DNA from: Candidatus Woesearchaeota archaeon
GTDB lineage: Archaea; Nanobdellota; Nanobdellia; Woesearchaeales; ARS49
DNA length: 64,000 nucleotides
Reading direction: 5' to 3'
NCBI GenBank assembly: GCA_016215315.1
Contig: JACRKG010000006.1
Location: 1-64,000 of the forward strand
Position numbers and translations under genes: made by a program. The notes beneath the pieces are model-generated. The model was given only the letters and a program-made list of their open reading frames with translations, was not told where the DNA came from and searched no databases. Positions within the stretch are counted from its first letter, which is position 1, and every line of letters begins with the position of its first letter. Of this stretch, positions 16,524 through 24,434 are shown piece after piece.

Positions 16524-17332
16524 GACAAATACCTCTTCAACAAATCTGTAATTGTTATTATTCCTACAGGAGTATTGTTATCTAAAACTACTAAACTTGT
16601 AACACATTCAGTGCAGATTTTATTTGCTGCTTCCAAAAGAGAGTCCTTTGGAGTGCATGAAACACATAGTTTAGTCATGAAATTTTCTACAGACACTTGG
16701 CCATCGGCAGTTTTTTCTTTAGAACCACCACTTTGGTTAGAATAATTTCCACCTCTCATTTTAGAAAGGTTAGCTGACTGCCAAACATGAAATTTTGCGT
16801 ACAAATCAACATAAGTAACAATTCCAACTAATTCTCCTCTCAAAGTTGTTACAGGAGCTCTATCAACATGTTCATCCTTCATTCGGTGAATTACTAAACC
16901 AACAGGATCTTTATCAAAAAACTTAATTAGTCTTTTATTAGTTAATAGATCGCTTACTTTAACTCCTTTGAAATCTGCCTTAATAAACGGAATTAAATCG
17001 GATTCTTTAACAATGCCTAAAACTTTTCCATTCTCAAGCACAGGTAACACTCTAGTATTACTAGCTAAAAACAATCTAGCCATTTCTACCAAATCAGTAT
17101 TAGGGCCTAAAAGAGGAACATGGTTTAATATGTGTTGTACTTTCATCTGGCCAGGATCCATTTTTGTTCTAACTAAAAATTTTTTATCCGCATAACCCGC
17201 ATATTTATTACCTGAAAACAATAAAGCATAAGTTTCATTCTGATGAAGAATTACTCCCATAAACTTAGAAATATGATCATCAACATTCAACTTTATGTAA
17301 TCTGTCTTCATTAACTCTTTTGCTGTTACCAT
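16520..17332 (-). CDS. CBS-domain protein (four CBS motifs)
   Basis: 270 residues made of CBS units. Visible: ELMKTDYIKLNVDDHISKFM (1), a NTRVLPVLENGKVLGIVKES unit (2), APVTTLRGELVGIVTYVDL (3), and VENFMTKLCVSCTPKDSLLE with SLVVLDNNTPVGIITITDLL (4). CBS pairs bind adenine nucleotides and usually regulate a partner. The Gly/Ser/Asn-rich linker (RGGNYSNQSGGSKEK) is unusual. No enzymatic domain is attached, so the partner is unknown. Confidence 0.87.
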   Translation of the reverse strand: MVTAKELMKTDYIKLNVDDHISKFMGVILHQNETYALLFSGNKYAGYADKKFLVRTKMDPGQMKVQHILNHVPLLGPNTDLVEMARLFLASNTRVLPVLENGKVLGIVKESDLIPFIKADFKGVKVSDLLTNKRLIKFFDKDPVGLVIHRMKDEHVDRAPVTTLRGELVGIVTYVDLYAKFHVWQSANLSKMRGGNYSNQSGGSKEKTADGQVSVENFMTKLCVSCTPKDSLLEAANKICTECVTSLVVLDNNTPVGIITITDLLKRYLS

Positions 17333-17447
17333 TGAACACCTCGTTTAATTGCTGGTTTCATTGTTATATTAGTATATTTAAAACTTTTGATAAAATAGTA
17401 ATTTTAATAAATACAACAAATAATTAAAGCTGAAAAGGGTGGATTAA

Positions 17448-20066
17448 ATGAAGTTTCACGCAGAAAACATTGAAGAAGTTTTTAAGAGCTTAGAATCATC
17501 ACCTCAAGGACTAAGTACTGAAAAAGCAAAAGATAAACAATTAGTTTACGGAAAAAACATAATAAAAGAAGATGACAAAATTCATCCTCTAAAAATATTT
17601 TTTGAACAATTCAAAAGTCCAGTAGTCTGGGTTCTACTTGTAGCAATGCTCCTTACATTTCTATTAAATCACATGGTTGATTTCTGGGTTATTTGCGTTG
17701 TAGTAATTGTTAATTCTGTTTTTGGCTTCTGGCAAGAATACAAAGCTGAAGAAGCAATAAAAGCACTTAAAAAAATGATTTCCATCAAAGCAACAGTTAT
17801 TAGAGATGGAAAAGAACAACAAATAAACGCAGAAGAATTAGTTCCCGGAGATGCAATAATACTACAAACGGGCGATAAAGTTCCAGCAGACGCCAGAATA
17901 TTTGAAAGCACAAATTTGAAATCACAACAAGCAGCATTAACTGGAGAAAGCGATTCAATAGAAAAAGAAGCCTGCGTACTTAACGAAAAAACAAGCGTTG
18001 CAGATAGAAAAAACTTAATTTATTCTGGGACTGTAATAACTAACGGTCATGCAAAAGCGATAGTTATTGGAACAGGTTCAAAAACAGAAATAGGAAAAAT
18101 TGCAGAACTAATAAGAACAACACCAAATGAATTAACCCCATTACAAAAACAACTAAAACAATTATCAGTTTACATAACAGGACTAGTTGTTAGCTTAGCA
18201 GCAATAATGGTTGTAATAGACTTGTTTTTTGGAAAAGAATTCTTAACAACACTAACAAAAGCAGTAGCATTAGCTGTGGCTGCAATACCTGAAGGACTTC
18301 CTGCAGTCGTAACAATTAGTTTAGCATTAGGAGTTCAAAGAATGGTTAAAAAAAATGCTCTGATAAGAAAATTACCTAGTGCAGAAACTTTAGGCGCATG
18401 CACAGTAATTTGCACAGATAAAACAGGAACTTTAACCCATAACGAAATGACTGTAAAAAAACTATACGTTAACCGAGATATTATTGAAATAAGCGGCAGC
18501 GGATTTGCAGGAGAAGGAAAATTTAGCAAAACATCTGAAAGAATTAATTTTTTACTAACAGCAGGAGTGCTTAATAATAATGCAAAATTAATAAATGACA
18601 AAGGCCAAATTAGTGTTATAGGTGATCCAACTGAAGCAGCATTGCTTGTTAGTGCTCAAAAAGCAAATATAGATATTCGCAAATTACAAGAAGAAACACC
18701 CAGACTTGCTGAAATAGAATTTACTTCTGAAAGAAAAAGAATGACTACTTTGAATGAATTGAAAAACCAAAAAATTGCATTCACAAAAGGAGCACCAGAA
18801 CTAATAGTAGAAGCATGTAGTAAAATACTAGTTAACGGAAAAGTAGAAAGACTAACAACTCCTGAAAAAACAAAAATTCTCCAAAGAAATGAAGAATTCG
18901 CAAAACAAGCATTAAGAGTTTTAGCATTTGCATACAAACCAGTAGAACCTAGAGAAAGCTTAGAAAGCTGTGAACAAGACATGATCTTCATAGGACTTCA
19001 AGCAATGATTGATCCTCCGAGAAATGAAGCAAAATTATCAGTTGAAAAATGCAAAAAAGCAGGCATACAAGTAGTAATGATTACGGGAGATAATTTATCG
19101 ACTGCCATTGCAATAGCAAAAGAAATTGGCTTAGAAGGCGAAGCTATTGCAGGTGTTGAATTAGAAGAATTAACTCAACAACAATTAGAAAGAAGAATAA
19201 GAAAAATAAGCATTTTTGCAAGAGTAGATCCCGAACACAAATTAAGAATTGTTGAAGCACTAAAAAAACAAGGACATGTTGTGGCAATGACTGGTGACGG
19301 AGTAAATGATGCTCCGGCACTAAAAAAAGCAGATATAGGAATTGCAATGGGAATAACAGGAACAGACGTAGCAAAAGAATCGAGCGAAATGATATTATTA
19401 GATGATAATTTCACAACAATAGTTAATGCTGTTGAAGAAGGAAGAAAAATTTATGACAACATAAAAAAGTTTGTAAGATACCTATTATCAAGCAACATTG
19501 GTGAAGTATTCACTTTATTCGGAGCAACACTAATTGCACTAAAAGATCCATTAATAGCAAGACACATATTATGGATAAATTTAGTAACAGACCTATTACC
19601 CGCAACAGCATTAAGCTTAGATCCTGAAGAACCCGGAGTAATGAGTAGACATCCTAGAAAATTAGGAGCAAAAATTGTTAACTTTCATGATAGTATTCAT
19701 TTACTAGTAATTGGGTTAATAATGATGACTGGAACACTAATTGTTTTCCAATACTTTAGTTTAAATTACATATATGCTCAAACAATGGCTTTCAATACAC
19801 TTGTATTATTCCAATTATTCAACGTATTAAACCAAAGATCAGAACACGTTTCACTATTCAAACTAGGCATTCTATCAAATAAATGGTTAATAGGAGCAAT
19901 AGCCAGCTCCGTGTTATTACAAATAGTAGTAATTTACATTCCAGGCATGCAAACTGCATTCGGAACAGTAAGCTTATCACTTTATGATTGGTTAATATGC
20001 CTATTAGTAAGCTCAAGCGTTTTAGTTGTTGGAGAAATAATTAAGCTTTTCAAGAAATTAGCTTAA
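17448..20066 (+). CDS. P-type calcium-transporting ATPase
   Basis: 872 residues, full length for a P2A (SERCA/PMR1-like) pump. It has an N-terminal cation ATPase domain, TGES (165-168) in the actuator domain, PEGLP (from residue 281) in membrane helix M4, the phosphorylated DKTGT (Asp324), FTKGAPE in the nucleotide domain, MITGDN, and GDGVNDAPAL (616-625). The M5/M6 NPxxD-type region (WINLVTDLLPATALSLDPEE) fits calcium transport out of the cell. It probably exports Ca2+ (possibly Mn2+). The GGGTGGATTAA site and the clear start support the 5' end. Confidence 0.9.
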   Translation: MKFHAENIEEVFKSLESSPQGLSTEKAKDKQLVYGKNIIKEDDKIHPLKIFFEQFKSPVVWVLLVAMLLTFLLNHMVDFWVICVVVIVNSVFGFWQEYKAEEAIKALKKMISIKATVIRDGKEQQINAEELVPGDAIILQTGDKVPADARIFESTNLKSQQAALTGESDSIEKEACVLNEKTSVADRKNLIYSGTVITNGHAKAIVIGTGSKTEIGKIAELIRTTPNELTPLQKQLKQLSVYITGLVVSLAAIMVVIDLFFGKEFLTTLTKAVALAVAAIPEGLPAVVTISLALGVQRMVKKNALIRKLPSAETLGACTVICTDKTGTLTHNEMTVKKLYVNRDIIEISGSGFAGEGKFSKTSERINFLLTAGVLNNNAKLINDKGQISVIGDPTEAALLVSAQKANIDIRKLQEETPRLAEIEFTSERKRMTTLNELKNQKIAFTKGAPELIVEACSKILVNGKVERLTTPEKTKILQRNEEFAKQALRVLAFAYKPVEPRESLESCEQDMIFIGLQAMIDPPRNEAKLSVEKCKKAGIQVVMITGDNLSTAIAIAKEIGLEGEAIAGVELEELTQQQLERRIRKISIFARVDPEHKLRIVEALKKQGHVVAMTGDGVNDAPALKKADIGIAMGITGTDVAKESSEMILLDDNFTTIVNAVEEGRKIYDNIKKFVRYLLSSNIGEVFTLFGATLIALKDPLIARHILWINLVTDLLPATALSLDPEEPGVMSRHPRKLGAKIVNFHDSIHLLVIGLIMMTGTLIVFQYFSLNYIYAQTMAFNTLVLFQLFNVLNQRSEHVSLFKLGILSNKWLIGAIASSVLLQIVVIYIPGMQTAFGTVSLSLYDWLICLLVSSSVLVVGEIIKLFKKLA

Positions 20067-20126
20067 AATAAAATATAGTTTAAAATAAAACTAAAAGAGA
20101 CTCTTCAAAACACTTTAGATTTAGAG

Positions 20127-20654
20127 TTACTTACTAAACTTTCGCATCATAAAAACAAAAAGAATCACTGCAACCAAGGTTACAAAACTATAAGCCAAAT
20201 AATTATTGCCCATAAACCTATCAAATAATGACGCTTTTTCAAGAATTACTTTACCACAACTTTCAAAATTAAGCCTCAAAACATTTGAATAAAAATCAGC
20301 CCTCAAATAAACTTTTACCTTTTCTCCAACAGAAAACTCTGCTTTATTAGAAGCAAACTTGAATTCAACAAATCCTTGAGTTTTTAACTTTTCTAATTCT
20401 GAATCAGCAGATATTCTTTGCTTTGTATCTCCTTGTAAATATTTTCCTTCCCTCAACTCTTCAATTTTTATTTTAGCAACATAATAATCAGCACCAGCAA
20501 CACTTTCGTTAAAACTAACATCAAGCACTTCTCCGGTGAGAACAAATCTAGTAAATTCAATCTCTTTATCAGAAGGACAGTCATTAACGGATTTTGAAAA
20601 AACAACACTAATACTTAACAAAAACACCAATAAAAACAATACCACTTTTTTCAT
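20127..20654 (-). CDS. Secreted or surface protein with signal peptide and C-terminal anchor
   Basis: 175 residues. A signal peptide (MKKVVLFLLVFLLSISVVFS) is followed by a domain with two Cys (residues 26 and about 132) in a beta-rich core (FVLTGEVLDVSF, EFSVGEKVKVYLRADFYSN). A C-terminal membrane helix (about 150-170, YLAYSFVTLVAVILFVFMM) is capped by RKFSK. The topology is an ectodomain outside the cell held by the C-terminal helix. No family recognised. Confidence 0.7.
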   Translation of the reverse strand: MKKVVLFLLVFLLSISVVFSKSVNDCPSDKEIEFTRFVLTGEVLDVSFNESVAGADYYVAKIKIEELREGKYLQGDTKQRISADSELEKLKTQGFVEFKFASNKAEFSVGEKVKVYLRADFYSNVLRLNFESCGKVILEKASLFDRFMGNNYLAYSFVTLVAVILFVFMMRKFSK

Positions 20655-20755
20655 ATTTGTAAATATCTTAAGAACTCATTTATATTCTTTGTGATTAAAA
20701 AAGCTTCACTTTTTTTCATAAGTATTAAAAAACCTTAAAATAGGATAATTCAAAA

Positions 20756-21718
20756 ATGAGGTATATTGACGCTTTAAGTAAGACTAAGAAATTAATTTCT
20801 ATAGAAGTACAGCCTCCAAAACTTGGCGAAAATATCGATCAATTATATTCCTTCTTAAATGACATTACTGATTTAGGGATTAAATTTATCGACATCACGT
20901 ATCATCCAGAACAAGTTATTGGTTATTACAAACAACAAGGAAAAAAATTTCCTAAAACAACTAGAAAAAAACCAGGAACTGCAGGAGTTGCAGGAGCAAT
21001 CATGGGACGTTACGGAAACAAAGGAGTACAACCAGTTCCTCACGTTATTTGCACAGGTTTTGATAAGTACAGCACTGAAGAATACTTAGTTGAACTTGCT
21101 TATTTAAGTGTTGAAAACGTTGTTGCATTACGAGGAGATAATCCCAAAGACAAAGAAGGCAATTCTTTGCCCTTCCCAGATGTTCCTGGAGGCAACAAGC
21201 ACGCAAATGAATTAATAGAACAAATAATAAATTTAAGAGAAGGTTTTTATGTCGGCGCAGAAAAAGGAGTTCCAATAAATTTTTGCATTGGCGCAGCTTG
21301 TTATCCTGAAATGCATTCTGAAACAAAAAATTGGAAACAAGAACTTCATTGGACTAGAGAAAAAGTAGAATCCGGAGCCGATTATTTGATTACTCAAATG
21401 TTCTTTGATAACAAAAGTTATTTTGAATTTATTGATAAATTAAAAGTGGATGTTCCAATAATTCCAGGACTCAAACCGTTAACTACATATAATCAATTAA
21501 CTGTTCTACCTAAAATTTTTAATTGTGAAATACCCAAAGAATTAGTTGAAAAAGTAGAAAAATATAAAGAAGATAAATCAAGCATTTCAAAAATAGGTAT
21601 TGATTGGTGTGTTGAACAATGCCTTGAATTAAGAAAAAACGGGGCTCCAAGCATCCATTTGTATGAAACAAACATAAAAGAAAGTAGTGTTAAGAAAGTT
21701 ATTACCTTATTAAGTTAA
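20756..21718 (+). CDS. metF: Methylenetetrahydrofolate reductase
   Basis: 320 residues, a TIM-barrel flavoenzyme that reduces 5,10-methylene-tetrahydrofolate to the methyl form. Seen: ISIEVQPPK near the N-terminus, FIDITYHP, PVPHVICTGFDKYSTEEYL, VENVVALRGDNPKD, FCIGAACYPEMH, GADYLITQMFFDN and VPIIPGLKPL. All match the MetF family. The P-HVICTG and ALRGDNP strings look more like the Bacteroidetes-type enzyme than archaeal F420-linked enzymes, so transfer from bacteria is possible (inference). No other folate gene is in the window. Confidence 0.9.
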   Translation: MRYIDALSKTKKLISIEVQPPKLGENIDQLYSFLNDITDLGIKFIDITYHPEQVIGYYKQQGKKFPKTTRKKPGTAGVAGAIMGRYGNKGVQPVPHVICTGFDKYSTEEYLVELAYLSVENVVALRGDNPKDKEGNSLPFPDVPGGNKHANELIEQIINLREGFYVGAEKGVPINFCIGAACYPEMHSETKNWKQELHWTREKVESGADYLITQMFFDNKSYFEFIDKLKVDVPIIPGLKPLTTYNQLTVLPKIFNCEIPKELVEKVEKYKEDKSSISKIGIDWCVEQCLELRKNGAPSIHLYETNIKESSVKKVITLLS

Positions 21719-21767
21719 CTCAAAATCTTTATATACAAAAATAAAATACCAAATGTTGGTGAAATCT

Positions 21768-22172
21768 ATGAAAAAAATGATATTCGTTTTATTAACACTT
21801 TTATTATTGGCTGCATGCAGCACCGCTGTACAGCAAGAAACACAAACACAACAACAAACAACAGTAGTTGTAGACCAAAAAGCAGTAGAAGTAGTTCAAG
21901 AAGTACAAAGACAAACAACACCAACAATTCAAAGAGTACAAATAAATAATTTTGCTTTTATTCCTGAAAGATTAACTGTAAACGTTGGCGATACAGTTGT
22001 TTGGGTTAATAATGATAAAGTTGTTCACACAGTAACAGCAAAAGACAATGAATTCGATTCTTTAAGCTTAAAACAAGATGCAAAGTTCGAACACACATTC
22101 ACAAAGAAAGGAACTTATGCTTACGAATGCAGCATACACCCAGGAATGACAGGAAGCATTAAAGTAGAATGA
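21768..22172 (+). CDS. Plastocyanin-like cupredoxin lipoprotein
   Basis: 134 residues from MKKMIFVLLTLLLLAACS, a lipoprotein signal with lipobox Cys17. I chose this ATG over one 15 nt upstream because GGTGA lies 5-6 nt before it. A Gln/Thr-rich linker leads to a type 1 copper domain: INNFAFIPERLTVNVGDTVV, VVHTVTAKD (first His), and YECSIHPGM with Cys, His and Met. All four expected copper ligands are present. It is likely a surface electron carrier or copper protein. Overlaps the next gene by 4 nt (ATGA). Confidence 0.85.
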   Translation: MKKMIFVLLTLLLLAACSTAVQQETQTQQQTTVVVDQKAVEVVQEVQRQTTPTIQRVQINNFAFIPERLTVNVGDTVVWVNNDKVVHTVTAKDNEFDSLSLKQDAKFEHTFTKKGTYAYECSIHPGMTGSIKVE

Positions 22173-22516
22173 AAAAATCAAATATTAGCTTAGCAACAAT
22201 ATTATTGGCATGCAGTACTCTTGGATGCACTTCAGGATGCAGAATCACTGTAGGAAATAAAGCATTAAACTTAGGATATTACAGTCATAAAAGTATTTCT
22301 TCAGATTACTTAGTTGACGAAGTTTCTTTGCAAGAAATAGATAGTGATTCACTCAAATTTGAGAGAAAACAAGAAGACACTTACTTTTTTTTAATCAATG
22401 GAGAAGAGCACGGCGTAAAGTTAGGAGATGAAATAAACGAAAACGGACTCTATTTCAGTTTCAAACAAGAAGAACAAAATGGTTTGTACAGAATAATTCT
22501 AAGACAAAATAATTAG
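22169..22516 (+). CDS. Putative lipoprotein, unknown function (115 aa)
   Basis: Begins inside the stop of the cupredoxin gene (ATGA), so it is translationally coupled to it. The N-terminus MKKSNISLATILLACSTLGC is a lipoprotein signal with candidate lipobox Cys at 15 or 20. The rest is a small soluble domain with acidic patches (SLQEIDSDSLKFERKQED). No family recognised. Co-location suggests a partner of the cupredoxin at the cell surface. Confidence 0.65.
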   Translation: MKKSNISLATILLACSTLGCTSGCRITVGNKALNLGYYSHKSISSDYLVDEVSLQEIDSDSLKFERKQEDTYFFLINGEEHGVKLGDEINENGLYFSFKQEEQNGLYRIILRQNN

Positions 22517-22789
22517 ATAAAAGCTTGACAAGCATCAAATACTTCTAAGCACTTCTAAAAATTTTTATGAGTTTCAGTCCCTTTCAGGGACTTTTACTCT
22601 CAGACTGGCCGGCAAATTGATATAAACTTTGGCCGGCCAGTCTTCGGAATGATTTCAATATTATTTCTGAAGGACTGCCCACCAAATTAAAACAAATTGT
22701 TTTTGTGGGCAGTCCTGAAAGTCTATGTCCGCAGGACTAGAAGCTATTAAAAATTTTTCTTTTGAATTTGCTATTTTTTTGGCAAAAAG
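22517..22789. repeat. Cluster of GC-richer hairpins in a gene-free gap
   Basis: Three strong inverted repeats stand in a row: AGTCCC (22576-22581) with GGGACT (22587-22592); AGACTGGCCGGC (22602-22613) with GCCGGCCAGTCT (22632-22643); and AGGACTGCCCAC (22671-22682) with GTGGGCAGTCCT (22705-22716). A weak fourth follows (GTCC 22727-22730, GGAC 22734-22737). All contain AGTCC/GGACT-like cores and stand out by GC content from the surrounding DNA. No coding frame is evident. They could be stacked terminators, a structured RNA or a small mobile repeat. Confidence 0.6.
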
Positions 22790-22800
22790 TTTTTATATAA
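22790..22800 (+). promoter_or_regulatory. TATA box for the two small genes
   Basis: TTTTTATATAAC lies about 30 bp before the GAGGTG ribosome-binding site at 22819-22824 and about 40 bp before the GTG start, giving a short leader. Confidence 0.5.
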
Positions 22801-22831
22801 CTTCATGACATAAATCTCGAGGTGTTAAAAA

Positions 22832-22999
22832 GTGGGTGTTGATGATTTATTTTGGGAAGTGTGGGCTGAAGATGAAAATCTTGATTGGTTTATGTTGGGA
22901 GATGATCTTGAAGAAGAGAAAGCAAATGAATTAATTGAACAGCTTTACAAAAAAAGACAAATGGTTTATTGGAAGAGGCCTTATTTTGTAGATGACTAA
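22832..22999 (+). CDS. Small acidic unknown protein (55 aa)
   Basis: Starts with GTG preceded at 8 nt by GAGGTG. The protein is MGVDDLFWEVWAEDENLDW followed by FMLGDDLEEEKANELIEQLY, KKRQMVYWKRPYFVDD. It is Trp- and acid-rich with a basic C-terminal part, and no membrane segment. It overlaps the next small gene by 8 nt, so the pair is one operon. No family recognised. Confidence 0.6.
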   Translation: MGVDDLFWEVWAEDENLDWFMLGDDLEEEKANELIEQLYKKRQMVYWKRPYFVDD

Positions 23000-23159
23000 T
23001 TTAGAAAATAAAGTATGGACTATTTACAGAAAAGATGATAACGGCAATACATTTCTAGTTAAACCAAGTCTTACAAAATCAGAAGCCGAACGTATTCTTG
23101 AAAAGTACGAAAAACAATCACATAAACAAACATATTGGATGGAAGAAAACAAAAAATAA
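22992..23159 (+). CDS. Small unknown protein (55 aa)
   Basis: MTNLENKVWTIYRKDDNGNT followed by FLVKPSLTKSEAERILEKYE, KQSHKQTYWMEENKK. The order 'DDNGN-FLV-...-A---L--YE--GHKQTYW' is a form I recall among small conserved proteins in bacteria (one strand-turn-helix unit), but I know no function. It overlaps the upstream 55-residue gene by 8 nt and ends 5 nt before the convergent oxoamine synthase gene. Confidence 0.6.
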   Translation: MTNLENKVWTIYRKDDNGNTFLVKPSLTKSEAERILEKYEKQSHKQTYWMEENKK

Positions 23160-23164
23160 AAAAA

Positions 23165-24433
23165 TTAAACTATCCTCTTCAAAGGATATTTCTTCTTTCG
23201 CATGAAATTTTTTATTTTCTCAAAAGCTGAAAGAAGCATTTCTACTTCTTTTTCAGTGTTTGAAGCTGTAACTGTTATCCTCAGAACTTCTTCTCCTTTT
23301 GGGATCATAGGATAAGGTCCTAACGTTACAAGTATTCCATTTTTATAGAGTATCTTTGAAGATTCTATCAAGATGTCTGTATTCCCAATCCAAACCGAGA
23401 CTATTGGAAAATAAGTGGAGTTATTAACCATAAAACCAAGCCTTCTCAAGCCGTCAACAGTTTTTTTTGTTAAAGAATAAAGTTTTCTTCTAAGTTCATC
23501 TCCTTTCTTTTCGTTAACATTCAAACCTGCAATTAAGCTTCCTAATGACGCCGAAGGACAAGGTCCAGATAAGTCATAAGGAGGTGCATATGCTTGTAAA
23601 AATCGCTGCATTTTGTTTGAACAACCAACAAATGCAGCAAGAGCTGAATATGATTTAGATAATCCTCCAACATAAAGAATGTTGTCATAATTTATTCCTA
23701 AATTTTTAACTATTCCATTGCCTTTTTTACCGTAAGGATTTTGCTTTGTGGGTTTTTCACCTACGACTCCGAAACCATGCGCATCATCAACATAAACAAT
23801 TGCACCATATTTTTTAGCTAATCGGGTGAGTATTTTTAGATTTGCATAATCGCCAGTCATACTGTAAACACCGTCAACACATATTAGTTTTTTCTTAACA
23901 TTTCGGTATTTTTTGAGTTCTTTTTCTAAAGTCTCAAAATCATTAGTGTAATAACTTATCAGCTTTGATCCACTATCTCGAGCCATTTTTGCTGCATGAT
24001 ACATAGTTTCATGAGCGGATTTATCTAGAAACAAAACCCCATCTTTTCCAAGCAATGTGGGAATAACACCTATATGAATTAAAGTAACTGTTGGGAAGAT
24101 TAATGTCGCTTCTGTACCTATAAGTTTTGCCAATCTTTTTTCTGCTTCAATATAAATTTCGGGCGATGCTACTAATCTGCACCAGCTAGGGTGAACACCC
24201 CATTTTTTAACTGCTGGACCTACTGAAGCCATTATTTCTTTATCTAAATCAAAACCAAGATAGTTGCAAGAAGCAAAATCTGCAACCCAATGATTCTTAC
24301 CCACTCTAATCATTCTGCCTTTAATTTCTAGAGCAGTGACGTTAAACATAGGACTTTTACGCAAAACTGACATTATTGTTTTTCTTTGTCCTTTAAGGTT
24401 TGATTTAATTATGTTTTCAAAAGCGTTTACCAT
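23165..24433 (-). CDS. PLP-dependent alpha-oxoamine synthase
   Basis: 422 residues. I chose the ATG at 24433 because GGTGAT precedes it by 5 nt; it begins 1 nt after the upstream stop. The enzyme class condenses an acyl thioester with an amino acid and releases CO2 (as BioF, Kbl, serine palmitoyltransferase and CqsA do). Seen: FASCNYLGFD, GVHPSWCRLVASPEIYIEAE, the cofactor contacts VDDAHGFGVVG, and the PLP-binding Lys (about residue 260) in YVGGLSKSYSALAAFVG. The 'FPTVTLIHIGVIPTLLG' and 'SAHETMYHAAKMARDSG' strings differ from BioF and Kbl and point to a distinct subgroup. The product is unknown. Confidence 0.87.
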   Translation of the reverse strand: MVNAFENIIKSNLKGQRKTIMSVLRKSPMFNVTALEIKGRMIRVGKNHWVADFASCNYLGFDLDKEIMASVGPAVKKWGVHPSWCRLVASPEIYIEAEKRLAKLIGTEATLIFPTVTLIHIGVIPTLLGKDGVLFLDKSAHETMYHAAKMARDSGSKLISYYTNDFETLEKELKKYRNVKKKLICVDGVYSMTGDYANLKILTRLAKKYGAIVYVDDAHGFGVVGEKPTKQNPYGKKGNGIVKNLGINYDNILYVGGLSKSYSALAAFVGCSNKMQRFLQAYAPPYDLSGPCPSASLGSLIAGLNVNEKKGDELRRKLYSLTKKTVDGLRRLGFMVNNSTYFPIVSVWIGNTDILIESSKILYKNGILVTLGPYPMIPKGEEVLRITVTASNTEKEVEMLLSAFEKIKNFMRKKKYPLKRIV

Positions 24434-24434
24434 A

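Noticed and set aside
23165..24433. Assignment of the oxoamine synthase as BioF (biotin synthesis) or Kbl
   Set aside because: No bioA, bioB, bioD or threonine dehydrogenase gene nearby, and motif strings differ. The neighbours are an adenylation enzyme and a methyltransferase, so a specific name would be unsafe.
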